DNA from: TMED23 sp964643045
GTDB taxonomy: Bacteria > Pseudomonadota > Alphaproteobacteria > Rhodospirillales > UBA2165
Direction of reading: 5' to 3'
Length of the DNA: 64,000 nucleotides
Assembly: GCA_964643045.1 (NCBI GenBank)
Contig: CAZXSC010000003.1
Location: 1 to 64,000, forward strand
Shown here: positions 53,467-62,964 of the stretch, piece by piece
Position numbering within the stretch: the first letter of the stretch is position 1
Layout of the letters: each line of letters begins with the position of its first letter
The notes under the pieces: model-generated
Databases searched by the model: none
What the model was told of the DNA's origin: nothing
The model's input: the letters and a program-made list of their open reading frames with translations, nothing else
Made by a program: the position numbers and the translations under genes

Positions 53467-54884
53467 CAGAGAGAAACCACATCATTAGGTTGCCCCGGGT
53501 TTTCTAGATCCTGATAAAGTCGCTCAAATAAATTAGCAGCAACTTTAAGGCGATAATCCTTCGTAGCCCTGAAATCACTGATCGGCTGGAAATCCTCGCT
53601 AATCTTCCTTGAAGCTGAACGCAACGTGACTATGTTCCATTTCTTAGCTGTTAGTGATTTCTCGCATCTTGAGGCGCGTTTCGGAATAGGGGCTAAACCG
53701 CCATAAGCTACCCACGCCTTCGCAATTGTATCACCATCAAAATCTAATCTGTAAGCCCCTATCACGGCCGAAATATCTTGGTCATATCGCTTCGAAATCT
53801 TATAGGTCCGAAATTTCTGGGATGGCCCAAGTTTTGGTATACGCACATTCGTAATAAACTCCCCTTCTTTCATGACTGTCTTGCGATAATCGAGAAAGAA
53901 TTCACCAACCGCCAGGCTACGTTCTCCAACCTTCGAACACAGCGTTATTGTCGCATCTAAAGCAATCAAACACGGCAATGTGTCGCCAATTGGAGAGGCA
54001 TTACCAATATTCCCACCGATCGTTCCTACGTTCCGAATTTGGATAGAACCAATTCGGGTCACTAAAGTTGCAAATGAAGGGAACAATTTTTCAATATAGG
54101 GCAAGGCATTTGAATATGTTACAGCGGCACCGAAGGTTATATCGGTCTCAGTTTCGGTAATTTGCAGGAGTTCAGCTACGTGACTTGTGTAGATTATTTC
54201 TTCAATCATTTTGCGCTCTTTACTGACTTCCAATCCTACGTCTGTTCCTCCACATAATATTGTGGCTGTTGGATTGGCATCATAAACATTCGTCATTTCC
54301 TCGATATTTTTTGGGGCATAAAATGCCTGTTTGTCTGACCCATATTTAGAAAATAGAGGAAAAGTCTCAAACACGTCTTTATTTGGAGATCCAACACAAG
54401 CCTCCTTCGCTGCATCTACGATTGGGCGGTAACCGGTACAGCGACACAAATTTCCTGCTAGCGCGTCATGAATAACTGCTTCAGTCGGTTTTTTATTACT
54501 TTTCCGAAGGGCAAACAAAGACATGACGAAACCAGGCGTGCAAAACCCGCATTGGGTGCCATCAGATTGGGCCATTGCGTACTGAACAGGATCAAGCGAT
54601 TTGTGATTCTCATCAGTTTTGTTTTCTAAGCCTTCCACGGTAATAATATTCTTGCCAGCAATTTGCGGCAGCAGCAGAAGGCATGAATTAACAGCCTGGT
54701 AACGCGTATGACCGTTAGAGGTTTCTGCCATTACAATTGTGCACGCCCCACAATCACCTTCGGCGCAGCCTTCCTTCGTACCGGTAAGTGCAAGTTTGTC
54801 TCGGATATAATCTAATACCGTTGTCGTCGGCGAAATAGCCTCAACGTTATTTTTTACTCCATTAATGCTAAACTGAAGTGCCAT
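53466..54884 (-). CDS. xdhA: Xanthine dehydrogenase, FAD/[2Fe-2S] subunit
   Basis: 472 aa. Plant-type [2Fe-2S] cysteines at 40, 45 and 48 (KEGCAEGDCGACTIV), second cluster in QCGFCTPGFVMSL and GNLCRCTGYRPI, then the FAD domain with TILCGGTDVGLEV and GTIGGNIGNASPIGDTLP. Passes electrons from the Mo centre of XdhB to NAD+. AGGAGGG ribosome site at 54903-54897, partly inside a hairpin. Confidence 0.95.
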   Translation of the reverse strand: MALQFSINGVKNNVEAISPTTTVLDYIRDKLALTGTKEGCAEGDCGACTIVMAETSNGHTRYQAVNSCLLLLPQIAGKNIITVEGLENKTDENHKSLDPVQYAMAQSDGTQCGFCTPGFVMSLFALRKSNKKPTEAVIHDALAGNLCRCTGYRPIVDAAKEACVGSPNKDVFETFPLFSKYGSDKQAFYAPKNIEEMTNVYDANPTATILCGGTDVGLEVSKERKMIEEIIYTSHVAELLQITETETDITFGAAVTYSNALPYIEKLFPSFATLVTRIGSIQIRNVGTIGGNIGNASPIGDTLPCLIALDATITLCSKVGERSLAVGEFFLDYRKTVMKEGEFITNVRIPKLGPSQKFRTYKISKRYDQDISAVIGAYRLDFDGDTIAKAWVAYGGLAPIPKRASRCEKSLTAKKWNIVTLRSASRKISEDFQPISDFRATKDYRLKVAANLFERLYQDLENPGQPNDVVSL

Positions 54885-54900
54885 AAAACCTTAAAACCCT

Positions 54901-54930
54901 CCTGGTTGAACAAACTTACCCTCTACCAGG
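54901..54930. repeat. Hairpin overlapping the xdhA ribosome-binding region
   Basis: CCTGGT (54901-54906) and ACCAGG (54925-54930) form a 6-bp stem with an 18-nt loop in the 77-bp puuD-xdhA gap. In the minus-strand mRNA its 3' arm overlaps the first bases of the xdhA AGGAGGG. It could damp xdhA translation, or be an incomplete terminator after puuD. Confidence 0.4.
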
Positions 54931-54961
54931 ATTATCGCTTCTTTTTATTAGGTCGTCTATT

Positions 54962-56164
54962 CTATTCATCAGCTGGCATACCACGTTTTATCCAATCACC
55001 AAGGCCATAACGCTCTTTTTTTGTCATTCCAGTTTTATTCCCAAGTGGCATGGCCTTGGTCAATACGGCCTGTTTCACAATTTTTGATGCGTACTTCCTG
55101 ATATCAGAAAGCTTCTCTAATTTTACCCCGCCCGGAGCCTCTTCCACATCTTTATCTATCGGATTTGCTGCATGGCAGGCCGCACAATGTGTCTGGATAA
55201 TAGCCAAAGCATCAGTTGAATCCAGCTGCTCCGCTTCGGATACCTTAATCTCTTCATTATAGCTTATGAACATAATAAGAATTACCATAAAGATAGTCGC
55301 CGAGGGCCATTGCCATTTCAGACGCAGACCACCTTTACTCTGATTTTTCGCATTAAAATAATCGCGTATGATCCCCCCAACAATGAGCACGAGACCCACA
55401 ACTAGCCATGAATGCTTATTGGAAAAAATCATTGGAAAATGAGAGCTTATCATCATCAGTAAAACAGGCAATGTAAGGTAATTGTTATGCGTTGAACGCT
55501 GCTTTCCTTCTTCACCGAGACGTGCAGGAGGCTCGTTGCCCTCAATCAATGCCTTAACGACAATTCGCTGATTAGGTATAATTATAAAGAAAACGTTAGC
55601 AACCATAATAGTCCCTACCATGGCTCCAACATGAACAAACGCACCCCGCCCAGTATAGACATGGGTGAATCCATACGCCGCAAGTAAAATAAGTGCAAAA
55701 ATTATCACCGAAAGAACAATATCATTTTTACCAAGCGGCGATTTGCAGACCTGATCATAAATAACCCAGCTAATAATGAATGAGCCAACGCTAATACCTA
55801 CAGCCTGCCATTGTGTAAGATTCATAATCTCTTTATCAATCAAGAAACTTTCCGCGCCCCAATAATATATTATGATCATTAACGAAAAGCCCGAAATCCA
55901 GGTAAAATAGGCCTCCCATTTGAACCAATGGAGGACATCAGGCATTTTATCAGGCGCCACCGTATATTTTTGCATGAAGTAAAAACCGCCACCATGAACG
56001 TTCCAAGATGCTCCTTTTACACCGGCTGGTAGATTCTCATCAGGCCGCAAACTGTAATCAAGAAACATGAAATAAAATGAAGACCCAATCCATGCTATTC
56101 CGGCAATTAGATGCAACCATCTAAATCCGAGTTCAATCCACTCCGCGTATGCTATCTCGATCAT
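54962..56164 (-). CDS. puuD: Urate hydroxylase PuuD with C-terminal cytochrome c domain
   Basis: 400 aa. The N-terminal membrane part (about residues 1-290) has GFRWLHLIAGIAWIGSSFYFMFLDYSL and about eight helices. The C-terminal haem c domain has CAACH at 327-331 and a likely Met ligand at 372 (KAMPLGN). It oxidises urate to 5-hydroxyisourate and passes electrons to the respiratory chain instead of O2, replacing soluble uricase. Starts 23 bp after the HIU hydrolase gene. Confidence 0.95.
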   Translation of the reverse strand: MIEIAYAEWIELGFRWLHLIAGIAWIGSSFYFMFLDYSLRPDENLPAGVKGASWNVHGGGFYFMQKYTVAPDKMPDVLHWFKWEAYFTWISGFSLMIIIYYWGAESFLIDKEIMNLTQWQAVGISVGSFIISWVIYDQVCKSPLGKNDIVLSVIIFALILLAAYGFTHVYTGRGAFVHVGAMVGTIMVANVFFIIIPNQRIVVKALIEGNEPPARLGEEGKQRSTHNNYLTLPVLLMMISSHFPMIFSNKHSWLVVGLVLIVGGIIRDYFNAKNQSKGGLRLKWQWPSATIFMVILIMFISYNEEIKVSEAEQLDSTDALAIIQTHCAACHAANPIDKDVEEAPGGVKLEKLSDIRKYASKIVKQAVLTKAMPLGNKTGMTKKERYGLGDWIKRGMPADE

Positions 56165-56187
56165 TGAAATTTATGCCTTTGGTTGAC

Positions 56188-56541
56188 TTAACTTCCACGA
56201 TAAGTCGTATATGAAAATGGCGAAGCAAGCAAAGGTACATGGTAATGTTCTTCCGCCAGGCTAATGCTAAATCGGACAGGAACAACATCGAGAAAACTAG
56301 GCAATACCAAATCCACACCTTTTGTTTTAAAATAGTCTCCGACGTGGAAATGCAATTCGTAAGTGCCAACGACAAAAGCATCATCCTTCAAGATTTTTCC
56401 ATCACAACGGCCATCTTCATTTGTTACCGCATCAACAATATGTTCGATTCTACCATTTGTAACTTTGTATAATTCAATCCGCACGTTGGCAGCTGGACAG
56501 CCGTTAGCCGTATCAAGTACATGTGTTGTTAGAAAACCCAT
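56188..56541 (-). CDS. uraH: 5-Hydroxyisourate hydrolase (transthyretin-like)
   Basis: 117 aa, normal length. LTTHVLDTANGCPAANVRIELY at the N-terminus and the C-terminal YRGS tetrapeptide are the defining motifs, carrying the catalytic His, Arg and Tyr/Arg set. Hydrolyses 5-hydroxyisourate, the PuuD product, to OHCU. GGGAG ribosome site. First gene of the long minus-strand purine operon. Confidence 0.96.
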   Translation of the reverse strand: MGFLTTHVLDTANGCPAANVRIELYKVTNGRIEHIVDAVTNEDGRCDGKILKDDAFVVGTYELHFHVGDYFKTKGVDLVLPSFLDVVPVRFSISLAEEHYHVPLLASPFSYTTYRGS

Positions 56542-56677
56542 AATTATTGTTTTCTCCCATTAATTGTATACATTATAGTTAACTTTCGTTTACATTCTGG
56601 GAGTTATCGTACTTCAGCTGTAACAAGCGATGCAAGCACCCTGATCCTGTAAGCATCCAGCCGGAGAAACCTATGTT

Positions 56678-57610
56678 ATGTCCGAATTGAATAGCTACAA
56701 CTCTTATCCTCGAGATCTTCGTGGTTATGGTGCAAAAAAACCATTCGCTGATTGGCCAGAAAATGCCCGCATTGCTCTCCAATTTGTCATCAACTACGAA
56801 GAAGGCGGCGAAAATTGTATACTGCATGGTGACCCAGCATCAGAATCTTTTCTTTCAGAGATTATAGGCGCCGATGCTCGCGAAGGCGTTCGGCACATGA
56901 GCATGGAAAGTTTCTACGAATATGGCAGCAGGGTTGGGGTTTGGCGCTTATTCGACCTTTTCACTGAAAATCACATCCCTGCCACGATTTTTGCTGTGGC
57001 AATGGCACTTCAACGTAACCCCGACGTCGTTGAAACAGCTTTGAGAAATAATTTTGAGATCTGTAGCCATGGCCTTCGATGGATTGACTACCAATATGTA
57101 CCCGAAGAAATTGAAAAGGAGCATCTTTATGAGGCAATTAGAATCCATAAAGAAATAACAGGCGAACGTCCCCTCGGGTGGTACACTGGCCGCACCAGTC
57201 CAAACACACGGCGCCTGATCGCTGAAGAGGGCGGTTTTCTCTATGATGCAGATGACTATTCCGACGAGCTTCCATTTTGGTCAAAAATTGAAGAGAGACC
57301 CCACTTGATCATTCCTTATTCCTTAGATGCAAACGATATGCGTTTTGCTGCATCGCAGGGCTTTAACTCTGGCGATCAATTTTTTAATTATCTAAAAGAT
57401 AGCTTTGACACATTGTATCAAGAAGGCGAGACAACTCCAAAAATGATGTCGGTAGGATTGCACTGTCGGATTATTGGCCGACCGGGGCGATTCCAGTCAC
57501 TCAAGAAATTCATCGAATATGCTCGCTCTCATGACAGAGTATGGTTCTGCCGAAGAATTGATATAGCGAAGCACTGGCGAAAAATTCACCCGTTTCAGGA
57601 ACAAGACTAA
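56678..57610 (+). CDS. puuE: Allantoinase PuuE (polysaccharide-deacetylase fold)
   Basis: 310 aa. YPRDLRGYGAKKPFADWPENARIALQFVINYEEGGENCILHGD is the PuuE opening; EICSHGLRWIDYQ and GRTSPNTRRLIAEEGGFLYDADDYSDELPFW are further family segments. It hydrolyses allantoin to allantoate without a metal-dependent amidohydrolase fold. Divergent from uraH with 136 bp between them; the stop overlaps the next start (TAATG). Confidence 0.95.
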   Translation: MSELNSYNSYPRDLRGYGAKKPFADWPENARIALQFVINYEEGGENCILHGDPASESFLSEIIGADAREGVRHMSMESFYEYGSRVGVWRLFDLFTENHIPATIFAVAMALQRNPDVVETALRNNFEICSHGLRWIDYQYVPEEIEKEHLYEAIRIHKEITGERPLGWYTGRTSPNTRRLIAEEGGFLYDADDYSDELPFWSKIEERPHLIIPYSLDANDMRFAASQGFNSGDQFFNYLKDSFDTLYQEGETTPKMMSVGLHCRIIGRPGRFQSLKKFIEYARSHDRVWFCRRIDIAKHWRKIHPFQEQD

Positions 57611-58122
57611 TGTATAAAACGAATGTTCCTACCGAACTTAACCGACATGAGTTTTTAAAAATCTTTGGTGGAGTATATGAACACTCCCAATGGATTGCAG
57701 AAAAAATCTACGATGCTGGTATCAAGGCAGATCAAAACAGCGCCAACAATCTGCAATCCGCTATGGAAACAATTGTTAATAATGCTGAAAAGAATCAACA
57801 ACTAGTTTTGCTTCGTGCACATCCTGATCTAGCCGGCAAACTTGCTGTTAAAGGAAATTTGACAGCGGCCTCTACATCTGAGCAAGCCAACGCCGACCTT
57901 GATAACTGCACGCAAGAAGAATTCGATGAGTTTCAAAATCTAAACGAAAAATATAGAAATAAATTTGGTTTTCCCTTTATCCTTGCCGTTCGTGGGTATT
58001 ATAGAAAAGAGATTTTGAAAATATTCAGAAATCGGCTAAATAATGACGTTGAGAGAGAGTTTAGGGAAGCCCTACAACAGGTTCATCGCATTGCTTCGCT
58101 TCGTTTGCACGATATTGAATAG
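57610..58122 (+). CDS. uraD: OHCU decarboxylase
   Basis: 170 aa. FGGVYEHSQWIAEKIYDAG and LLRAHPDLAGKLAVKG (with the catalytic His) and FPFILAVRGYYRKEILKIFRNRL are the family motifs. It makes S-allantoin from OHCU. Translationally coupled to puuE. Confidence 0.95.
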   Translation: MYKTNVPTELNRHEFLKIFGGVYEHSQWIAEKIYDAGIKADQNSANNLQSAMETIVNNAEKNQQLVLLRAHPDLAGKLAVKGNLTAASTSEQANADLDNCTQEEFDEFQNLNEKYRNKFGFPFILAVRGYYRKEILKIFRNRLNNDVEREFREALQQVHRIASLRLHDIE

Positions 58123-58133
58123 GAAATGTTGGG

Positions 58134-59150
58134 ATGAACAAACTAAAAAAAGATATACCAAGCTATGCTCTGGATGCCATCAACCTTGCATCGCCGCGCC
58201 TGGGTGCAGACGTCATATATGCAACAGATGATTTTTTTGCAGAAAAAAGCCGCCTGGTTAAAGTTGAGGAGCCTATTTTTATTCCTGACAAATATGATGA
58301 AAATGGTAAATGGATGGACGGATGGGAATCTAAAAGGCGAAGGGCTCCAGGCAATGATCATTGTATTATCCGATTGGGGACAAAAGGAATCGTAAATGGG
58401 GTTAATGTTGATACGAGCTTTTTTACAGGTAATCACCCTCCGAAAGGCTCAATTGATGCGACGCTTTCAGCGAACGAACCAAATAATGAAACTGGCTGGA
58501 CTGAAATCCTACCTATCAGTGACCTGAAACCGGATACCCATAATTATTTCTCTATATCGTCATCTTTACCTTTCAATTACCTTCGCTTTAATATTTTTCC
58601 CGACGGTGGTGTTGCAAGATTACGGGTTTACGGTACCCCGGTTGGGGTGTGGGAAACTCAAGATCCTAATGGCCTCCAGGAACTTTCATCTGTGGTCAAT
58701 GGCGGTACCGTCGTCGGTTTCAATGACGCCCATTACGGCGACCCGTGGGTCATATTGACGCCCGGCCGTGGTACAAACATGGGCGACGGATGGGAAACAC
58801 GGAGGCGCCGTAAGCCAGGCAATGACTGGATAGTCATATCTTTAGGAGCACCTGGTACTGCTAGACGAATTGAAGTAGATACCGCTCATTTTAAAGGTAA
58901 TTATCCAGACAGCTGCTCCATACAGGGGGCTTTAATTAAAAACCCAAATAGTAAAACCATGCTAACCGATGAGTGCAACTGGCAAGAAATAATGGGCCAG
59001 CAAAAACTGGAAATGGATAAAATTCATTCTTTTGAGAAGGACTTAATACAAGATATCGGAGCGATCTCGCATGTCAGATTAAATATTTATCCTGATGGCG
59101 GCGTGAGCCGTTTCAGAGTTTTTGGGAATCGAATTGACCATGACACTTAA
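58134..59150 (+). CDS. alc: Allantoicase
   Basis: 338 aa with two homologous jelly-roll repeats: MDGWESKRRRAPGNDHCIIRLG with VDTSFFTGNHPP, and GDGWETRRRRKPGNDWIVISLG with VDTAHFKGNYPD. Both end in FPDGG/YPDGG-type strands. Hydrolyses allantoate to ureidoglycolate and urea. Starts 11 bp after uraD and overlaps allA by 11 bases. Confidence 0.96.
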   Translation: MNKLKKDIPSYALDAINLASPRLGADVIYATDDFFAEKSRLVKVEEPIFIPDKYDENGKWMDGWESKRRRAPGNDHCIIRLGTKGIVNGVNVDTSFFTGNHPPKGSIDATLSANEPNNETGWTEILPISDLKPDTHNYFSISSSLPFNYLRFNIFPDGGVARLRVYGTPVGVWETQDPNGLQELSSVVNGGTVVGFNDAHYGDPWVILTPGRGTNMGDGWETRRRRKPGNDWIVISLGAPGTARRIEVDTAHFKGNYPDSCSIQGALIKNPNSKTMLTDECNWQEIMGQQKLEMDKIHSFEKDLIQDIGAISHVRLNIYPDGGVSRFRVFGNRIDHDT

Positions 59151-59640
59151 ACTCAAACCTGCAAAATTAACTATAAAAAACTTTTCCCCCTTTGGTAATG
59201 TCATTCAAAGAGATGAAGCAAAGCGCATTCTAATTAATCAGGATACGACGGAACGCTTTCACGATCTTGCTGATATCGACGTCAAAACTCAAGACGGCTA
59301 TCCGTTGATAAATATCTTTCGCGGACAACCCAGACCCCATCCGATTGAAATCAGAATGATGGAACGCCATCCCCTTGGCTCTCAGGCTTTTATACCTCTA
59401 CAAAACAAACCCTACTTAGTTGTCGTTGCACCAACTGGGGAAAAAGTAACACGAAACGATCTTCGTGCATTTATAGCCGACGGCAATCAGGGTGTTAATT
59501 ACAAGCGCAATCTCTGGCACCATCCATTACTAGTTCTCGAAGATAGCCATGAATTTCTGGTTGTTGATCGAGGTGGCGAAGGAGAAAATTGCGTGGAGGA
59601 GTGGTTCGAAGAAAAAAGTTTCGCCCAACTTGCCCTTTAA
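59140..59640 (+). CDS. allA: Ureidoglycolate lyase
   Basis: About 166 aa from ATG 59140 (MTLKLKPAKL); the frame also opens at 59122. FSPFGNVIQRDEAKR, HPLGSQAFIPLQNKPYLVVVAP and YKRNLWHHPLLVL are the AllA motifs. Splits ureidoglycolate to glyoxylate and urea, the last step of the pathway here. No urease is in the window. Confidence 0.95.
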   Translation: MTLKLKPAKLTIKNFSPFGNVIQRDEAKRILINQDTTERFHDLADIDVKTQDGYPLINIFRGQPRPHPIEIRMMERHPLGSQAFIPLQNKPYLVVVAPTGEKVTRNDLRAFIADGNQGVNYKRNLWHHPLLVLEDSHEFLVVDRGGEGENCVEEWFEEKSFAQLAL

Positions 59641-59706
59641 CCTAAGGTACACCGGAATATTTATAGCCCCTTTGGCCCTCCTTTATATTGGACGCAGATA
59701 TTTTAG

Positions 59707-60441
59707 CTAGCGACCTGCTGAAACATCAAGGTTAGCTCCGGCAACATAAGACGCTTCTTCAGACAACAACCATATAATCGCCCGGGCCACTTCCTCTGGT
59801 CGGCCAACCCGGCCGATTGGTAAATTGGGCCCAACCTCTTCGACCCGGCCCTTCGGCTGGATTTCCGTATCAATTATACCCGGACTAACAGCGTTAATCC
59901 GGATCCCTTCTTTAATTACCTCCTGCGCCGCACCCCAAGCGAAGCTATCAACAGCGCCTTTACTCGCCGCATAGGCAACACAAAATCCAGGCGATCCTAA
60001 TCGCGCAGATACTGATGACAGCAACACAATAGAACCACCAGAGCCATTATTTTTTGAGGACATACGTTTAATCGCTTCGCGGGTAACAACCATTGTTGCA
60101 ATAACGTTTAGACTTATGAGAGGGACAATTTCATCGAATTCTAGCGCGTCTATCCTACCATACGGCTCTGCTATTCCCGCACTATTGACAACGCCTGTTA
60201 TATCACCAAGTTCTGTGGCACAGGTCTCAAACAGGCTAATGACATCTTGTTCCTTTGTTATATCAGCCTGAACAGCTATCGCCCGCTGTCCCAATTCTTC
60301 AATCAAAGCGACGGTATTTTCTGCACGCTTTTTATTGCTGTTATAATTTACGCAAACGTCCCAGCCTTTCTTTGCAGCCAATATAGAAGTCTCATAACCA
60401 ATCCCACGACCTCCACCTGTAATGATTACAATTTTCTTCAC
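59707..60441 (-). CDS. Short-chain dehydrogenase/reductase
   Basis: 244 aa from a GTG at 60441, chosen because AAGGAGG lies upstream and the NAD(P) motif VIITGGGRGIGYETS then falls at the very N-terminus; the longer open frame adds 52 residues unlike any SDR. Catalytic Ser and Tyr-x3-Lys are in LLSSVSARLG and YAASKGAVDSFAWG. An oxidoreductase of the FabG/glucose-dehydrogenase type, substrate unknown. Convergent with allA, divergent from the DMT genes. Confidence 0.88.
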   Translation of the reverse strand: MKKIVIITGGGRGIGYETSILAAKKGWDVCVNYNSNKKRAENTVALIEELGQRAIAVQADITKEQDVISLFETCATELGDITGVVNSAGIAEPYGRIDALEFDEIVPLISLNVIATMVVTREAIKRMSSKNNGSGGSIVLLSSVSARLGSPGFCVAYAASKGAVDSFAWGAAQEVIKEGIRINAVSPGIIDTEIQPKGRVEEVGPNLPIGRVGRPEEVARAIIWLLSEEASYVAGANLDVSAGR

Positions 60442-60584
60442 AAATTTGTTAACCTCCTTCTTTCCAATAGGGTAAAATTGTATAGAATAAACCCAGCGAC
60501 TCAAGGGAACGTGTGGGGAGTTTAAATAATATTGATCCAAATCGTTGAGCCCGCCTATATACCAAATCGGAAAAACAATCATCA

Positions 60585-61499
60585 ATGCCTTCAACAAAAG
60601 TTCTAGTCCTCGGGTTTTTCTACGCCAGTCTGTCTACAACAATCGGCGGTATGACCGTCGCGTTAACTCGCTTAATTATTGATCAGACGGATCCTCTATC
60701 TCTTGCCGCACTCCGTTATTTTCTGGGCGGTTTAGCTCTCTCAGGCATTTTGTTTCTGACACGAAAACCACCTAAAATACGTTCCGGTGACTTGCTCGTT
60801 TTGATGGCACTTGGGATTTTCATGTTTGCCGTTTTCCCATATTGCATGGCAAGATCGCTGGAAGATACAACAGCCGCCCGAGGAGGTTTGCTGTTTGCGG
60901 CCATGCCATTAATCACCATCGTACTAGGCGCCGTCTTCAAAGTTGAGGAGTTAACCGGGACAAAGTCTGTTGCCGTACTAGTCGCAATGATTGGCACAGC
61001 AATCGGTCTAAGTGAGAATGTTGATAGTATTGCTCCTAACGCATTGACCGGTGACGCATACATGTTTTTGGGAATGTTGTCAGTTTCAATCTTTAATGTT
61101 TTTTCAAGGAAATATCTCAAACGCTACGGCAATCTTGCACTAATGACCTATACTCTTTTCTTTGGCGTTACCGCGCTTCTCGTTACCGCGTTAATCTACA
61201 GCAACCCCTTTACTGGGTCTCTCTCCTTTGATCTTGAAGGCTGGATTATAATTTTTCTTCTCGCAATACCCGGAGGTTCTGTAATGTTTCTTTCCTGGGG
61301 GCGTGCACTTCAAATGATATCTCCCACACAAGCCGCGATCACCACGGGCCTTAACCCCGTTACCGCAATATTATTAGGTTCCTGGTTGCTTTCGGAACCG
61401 GTCTCATGGCAATTGCTGGGCGGATTTACGCTTGTCGTTACTGCAATTTTTATTTCAACAAAAAATACTGAGACGAAGCTGCCAACGGTTCAAGGATAG
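60585..61499 (+). CDS. DMT family (EamA) transporter
   Basis: 304 aa with about ten membrane helices and the duplicated EamA fold. LTRLIIDQTDPLSLAALRYFLGGLAL is the first repeat; AITTGLNPVTAILLGSWLLSEPVSWQLLGG closes the second. Exporter or importer of a small metabolite; substrate unknown. Six bp before a second DMT gene. Confidence 0.88.
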   Translation: MPSTKVLVLGFFYASLSTTIGGMTVALTRLIIDQTDPLSLAALRYFLGGLALSGILFLTRKPPKIRSGDLLVLMALGIFMFAVFPYCMARSLEDTTAARGGLLFAAMPLITIVLGAVFKVEELTGTKSVAVLVAMIGTAIGLSENVDSIAPNALTGDAYMFLGMLSVSIFNVFSRKYLKRYGNLALMTYTLFFGVTALLVTALIYSNPFTGSLSFDLEGWIIIFLLAIPGGSVMFLSWGRALQMISPTQAAITTGLNPVTAILLGSWLLSEPVSWQLLGGFTLVVTAIFISTKNTETKLPTVQG

Positions 61500-61505
61500 G
61501 TTTGT

Positions 61506-62372
61506 ATGCAACGGACAAATCCAATGCTTGGAATAGGCCTGATGACAATAGCCATGTTGGCCAATGCTTCAAAAGATGGCATCGCCAAATTTCTAATATC
61601 AAGCTACTCGCCGGTCACAGTTGCCTTCGTTCAATTCATAGCGACGTCACTGATACTCTTACCCTTCGTCATTCAAACAAGTGGTATTCGTTCGCTTGTT
61701 CCCGATTACATATTTCCACAGGTTTTGAGAAGCATTTTTCTAACCCTCGCATCGGGATTCTTTTATTGGTCCCTCAATTTCATTCATGTCGCCGATGCCA
61801 CAGCCATGGTGTTTGTTTCACCCTTAATCGTGACTACTTTTTCACCATTCTTACTTGGTGAACCAATCGGTTTTCGTAGAACTATTGCTGTTATCATCGG
61901 CTTTATAGGAGTCCTTATAATTTTACAACCAACCCTGGAAGGAGATCGAACAGGTTACTTTATTGCTTTAGCTGCCGGAACCTTTATCGCAGCTTATTTC
62001 ATTGCCAACAGAAAACTATCAAGCGCAGCGCCTATTCTTACCTCGACGTTCTATAGTTCTTGGATTAGCATCGTATTACTAGCACCAGTGGCTTGCTTTT
62101 TTTGGACCCCTCCGGCTGCAGATGACATATGGTTTTTATTTGGATTCACTATCTTCGCAACACTGGGTCAGGTTTTTCAGATTGGGGCCTTTAGTTTGGC
62201 CGCAGCCAGTATAATCGCCCCCTTTATTTATACCCAAATAATTTGGGCGACTATAATAGGCTACATGTTTTTCTCAGCCTTTCCGGATAACTGGAGCTGG
62301 ATTGGTATTGCTATTGTAGTTGCAACAGGTGTTTATATTGCAGTGCGGGAAATAAATCTGGAAAGGGACTGA
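61506..62372 (+). CDS. DMT family (EamA) transporter
   Basis: 288 aa, about ten membrane helices. MLGIGLMTIAMLANASKDGIAKFL and ADATAMVFVSPLIVTTFSPFLLGEPIGFRR are typical of the EamA/RhaT group. It is not a close copy of the preceding transporter, so the pair is not a recent duplication. Followed within 4 bp by the DUF3237 gene. Confidence 0.88.
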   Translation: MQRTNPMLGIGLMTIAMLANASKDGIAKFLISSYSPVTVAFVQFIATSLILLPFVIQTSGIRSLVPDYIFPQVLRSIFLTLASGFFYWSLNFIHVADATAMVFVSPLIVTTFSPFLLGEPIGFRRTIAVIIGFIGVLIILQPTLEGDRTGYFIALAAGTFIAAYFIANRKLSSAAPILTSTFYSSWISIVLLAPVACFFWTPPAADDIWFLFGFTIFATLGQVFQIGAFSLAAASIIAPFIYTQIIWATIIGYMFFSAFPDNWSWIGIAIVVATGVYIAVREINLERD

Positions 62373-62376
62373 TAAA

Positions 62377-62826
62377 ATGGATTTGGTTTTAGCGTTTGAA
62401 GCTTCGGTCAACTTGGCACCGATCAAAGATCTGGGTAACACGCCAGCTGGGCATAGAAAAATTGTTGATATTTTCGGTGGCACGGTAACCGGTCCCAAGC
62501 TTCAGGGCAAAATACTACCAGGCGGTGCAGATTGGCAGTACATTCGCGAGGACAATGTAACCTTTCTTGATGCTCGCTACACAATTGAAGCCGATGACAA
62601 TGCGCTAATTTATGTCAGCAATCAGGGTTACCGCCATGGTCCGAAAGAGATTATGGAGAGACTGAAACGCGGGGAAACGGTGGAAGATGACAGCTATTAT
62701 TTCAGATGCACCCCGTGGTTTGAAACGTCTGCACCGCAGTACGACTGGCTTAACCGCACCATATTTATCGCAACTGGTGGACGCGATCCCGATGCCGTAA
62801 GGCTCTCATTTTTCGAAGTTACATAA
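62377..62826 (+). CDS. DUF3237 domain protein
   Basis: 149 aa, normal length. GHRKIVDIFGGTVTGPKLQGKILPGGADWQ and DARYTIEADDNALIYVSNQGYRHGP are the hallmarks of this beta-barrel family. Function unknown; often found beside acyl-CoA or aromatic metabolism genes. Third gene of the DMT-DMT-DUF3237 series. Confidence 0.88.
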   Translation: MDLVLAFEASVNLAPIKDLGNTPAGHRKIVDIFGGTVTGPKLQGKILPGGADWQYIREDNVTFLDARYTIEADDNALIYVSNQGYRHGPKEIMERLKRGETVEDDSYYFRCTPWFETSAPQYDWLNRTIFIATGGRDPDAVRLSFFEVT

Positions 62827-62964
62827 ACCTGTACAAATCAACAAGCCGACCTAACCATTACGTGTAAAACAATTTAACTTGTGCAAGAAGTTGCCATTAT
62901 GCAACATTCACAAACCTGAAATTGCTGACCCCCCAAGCCGCGGTCTATTACAGGAGTATTACAG

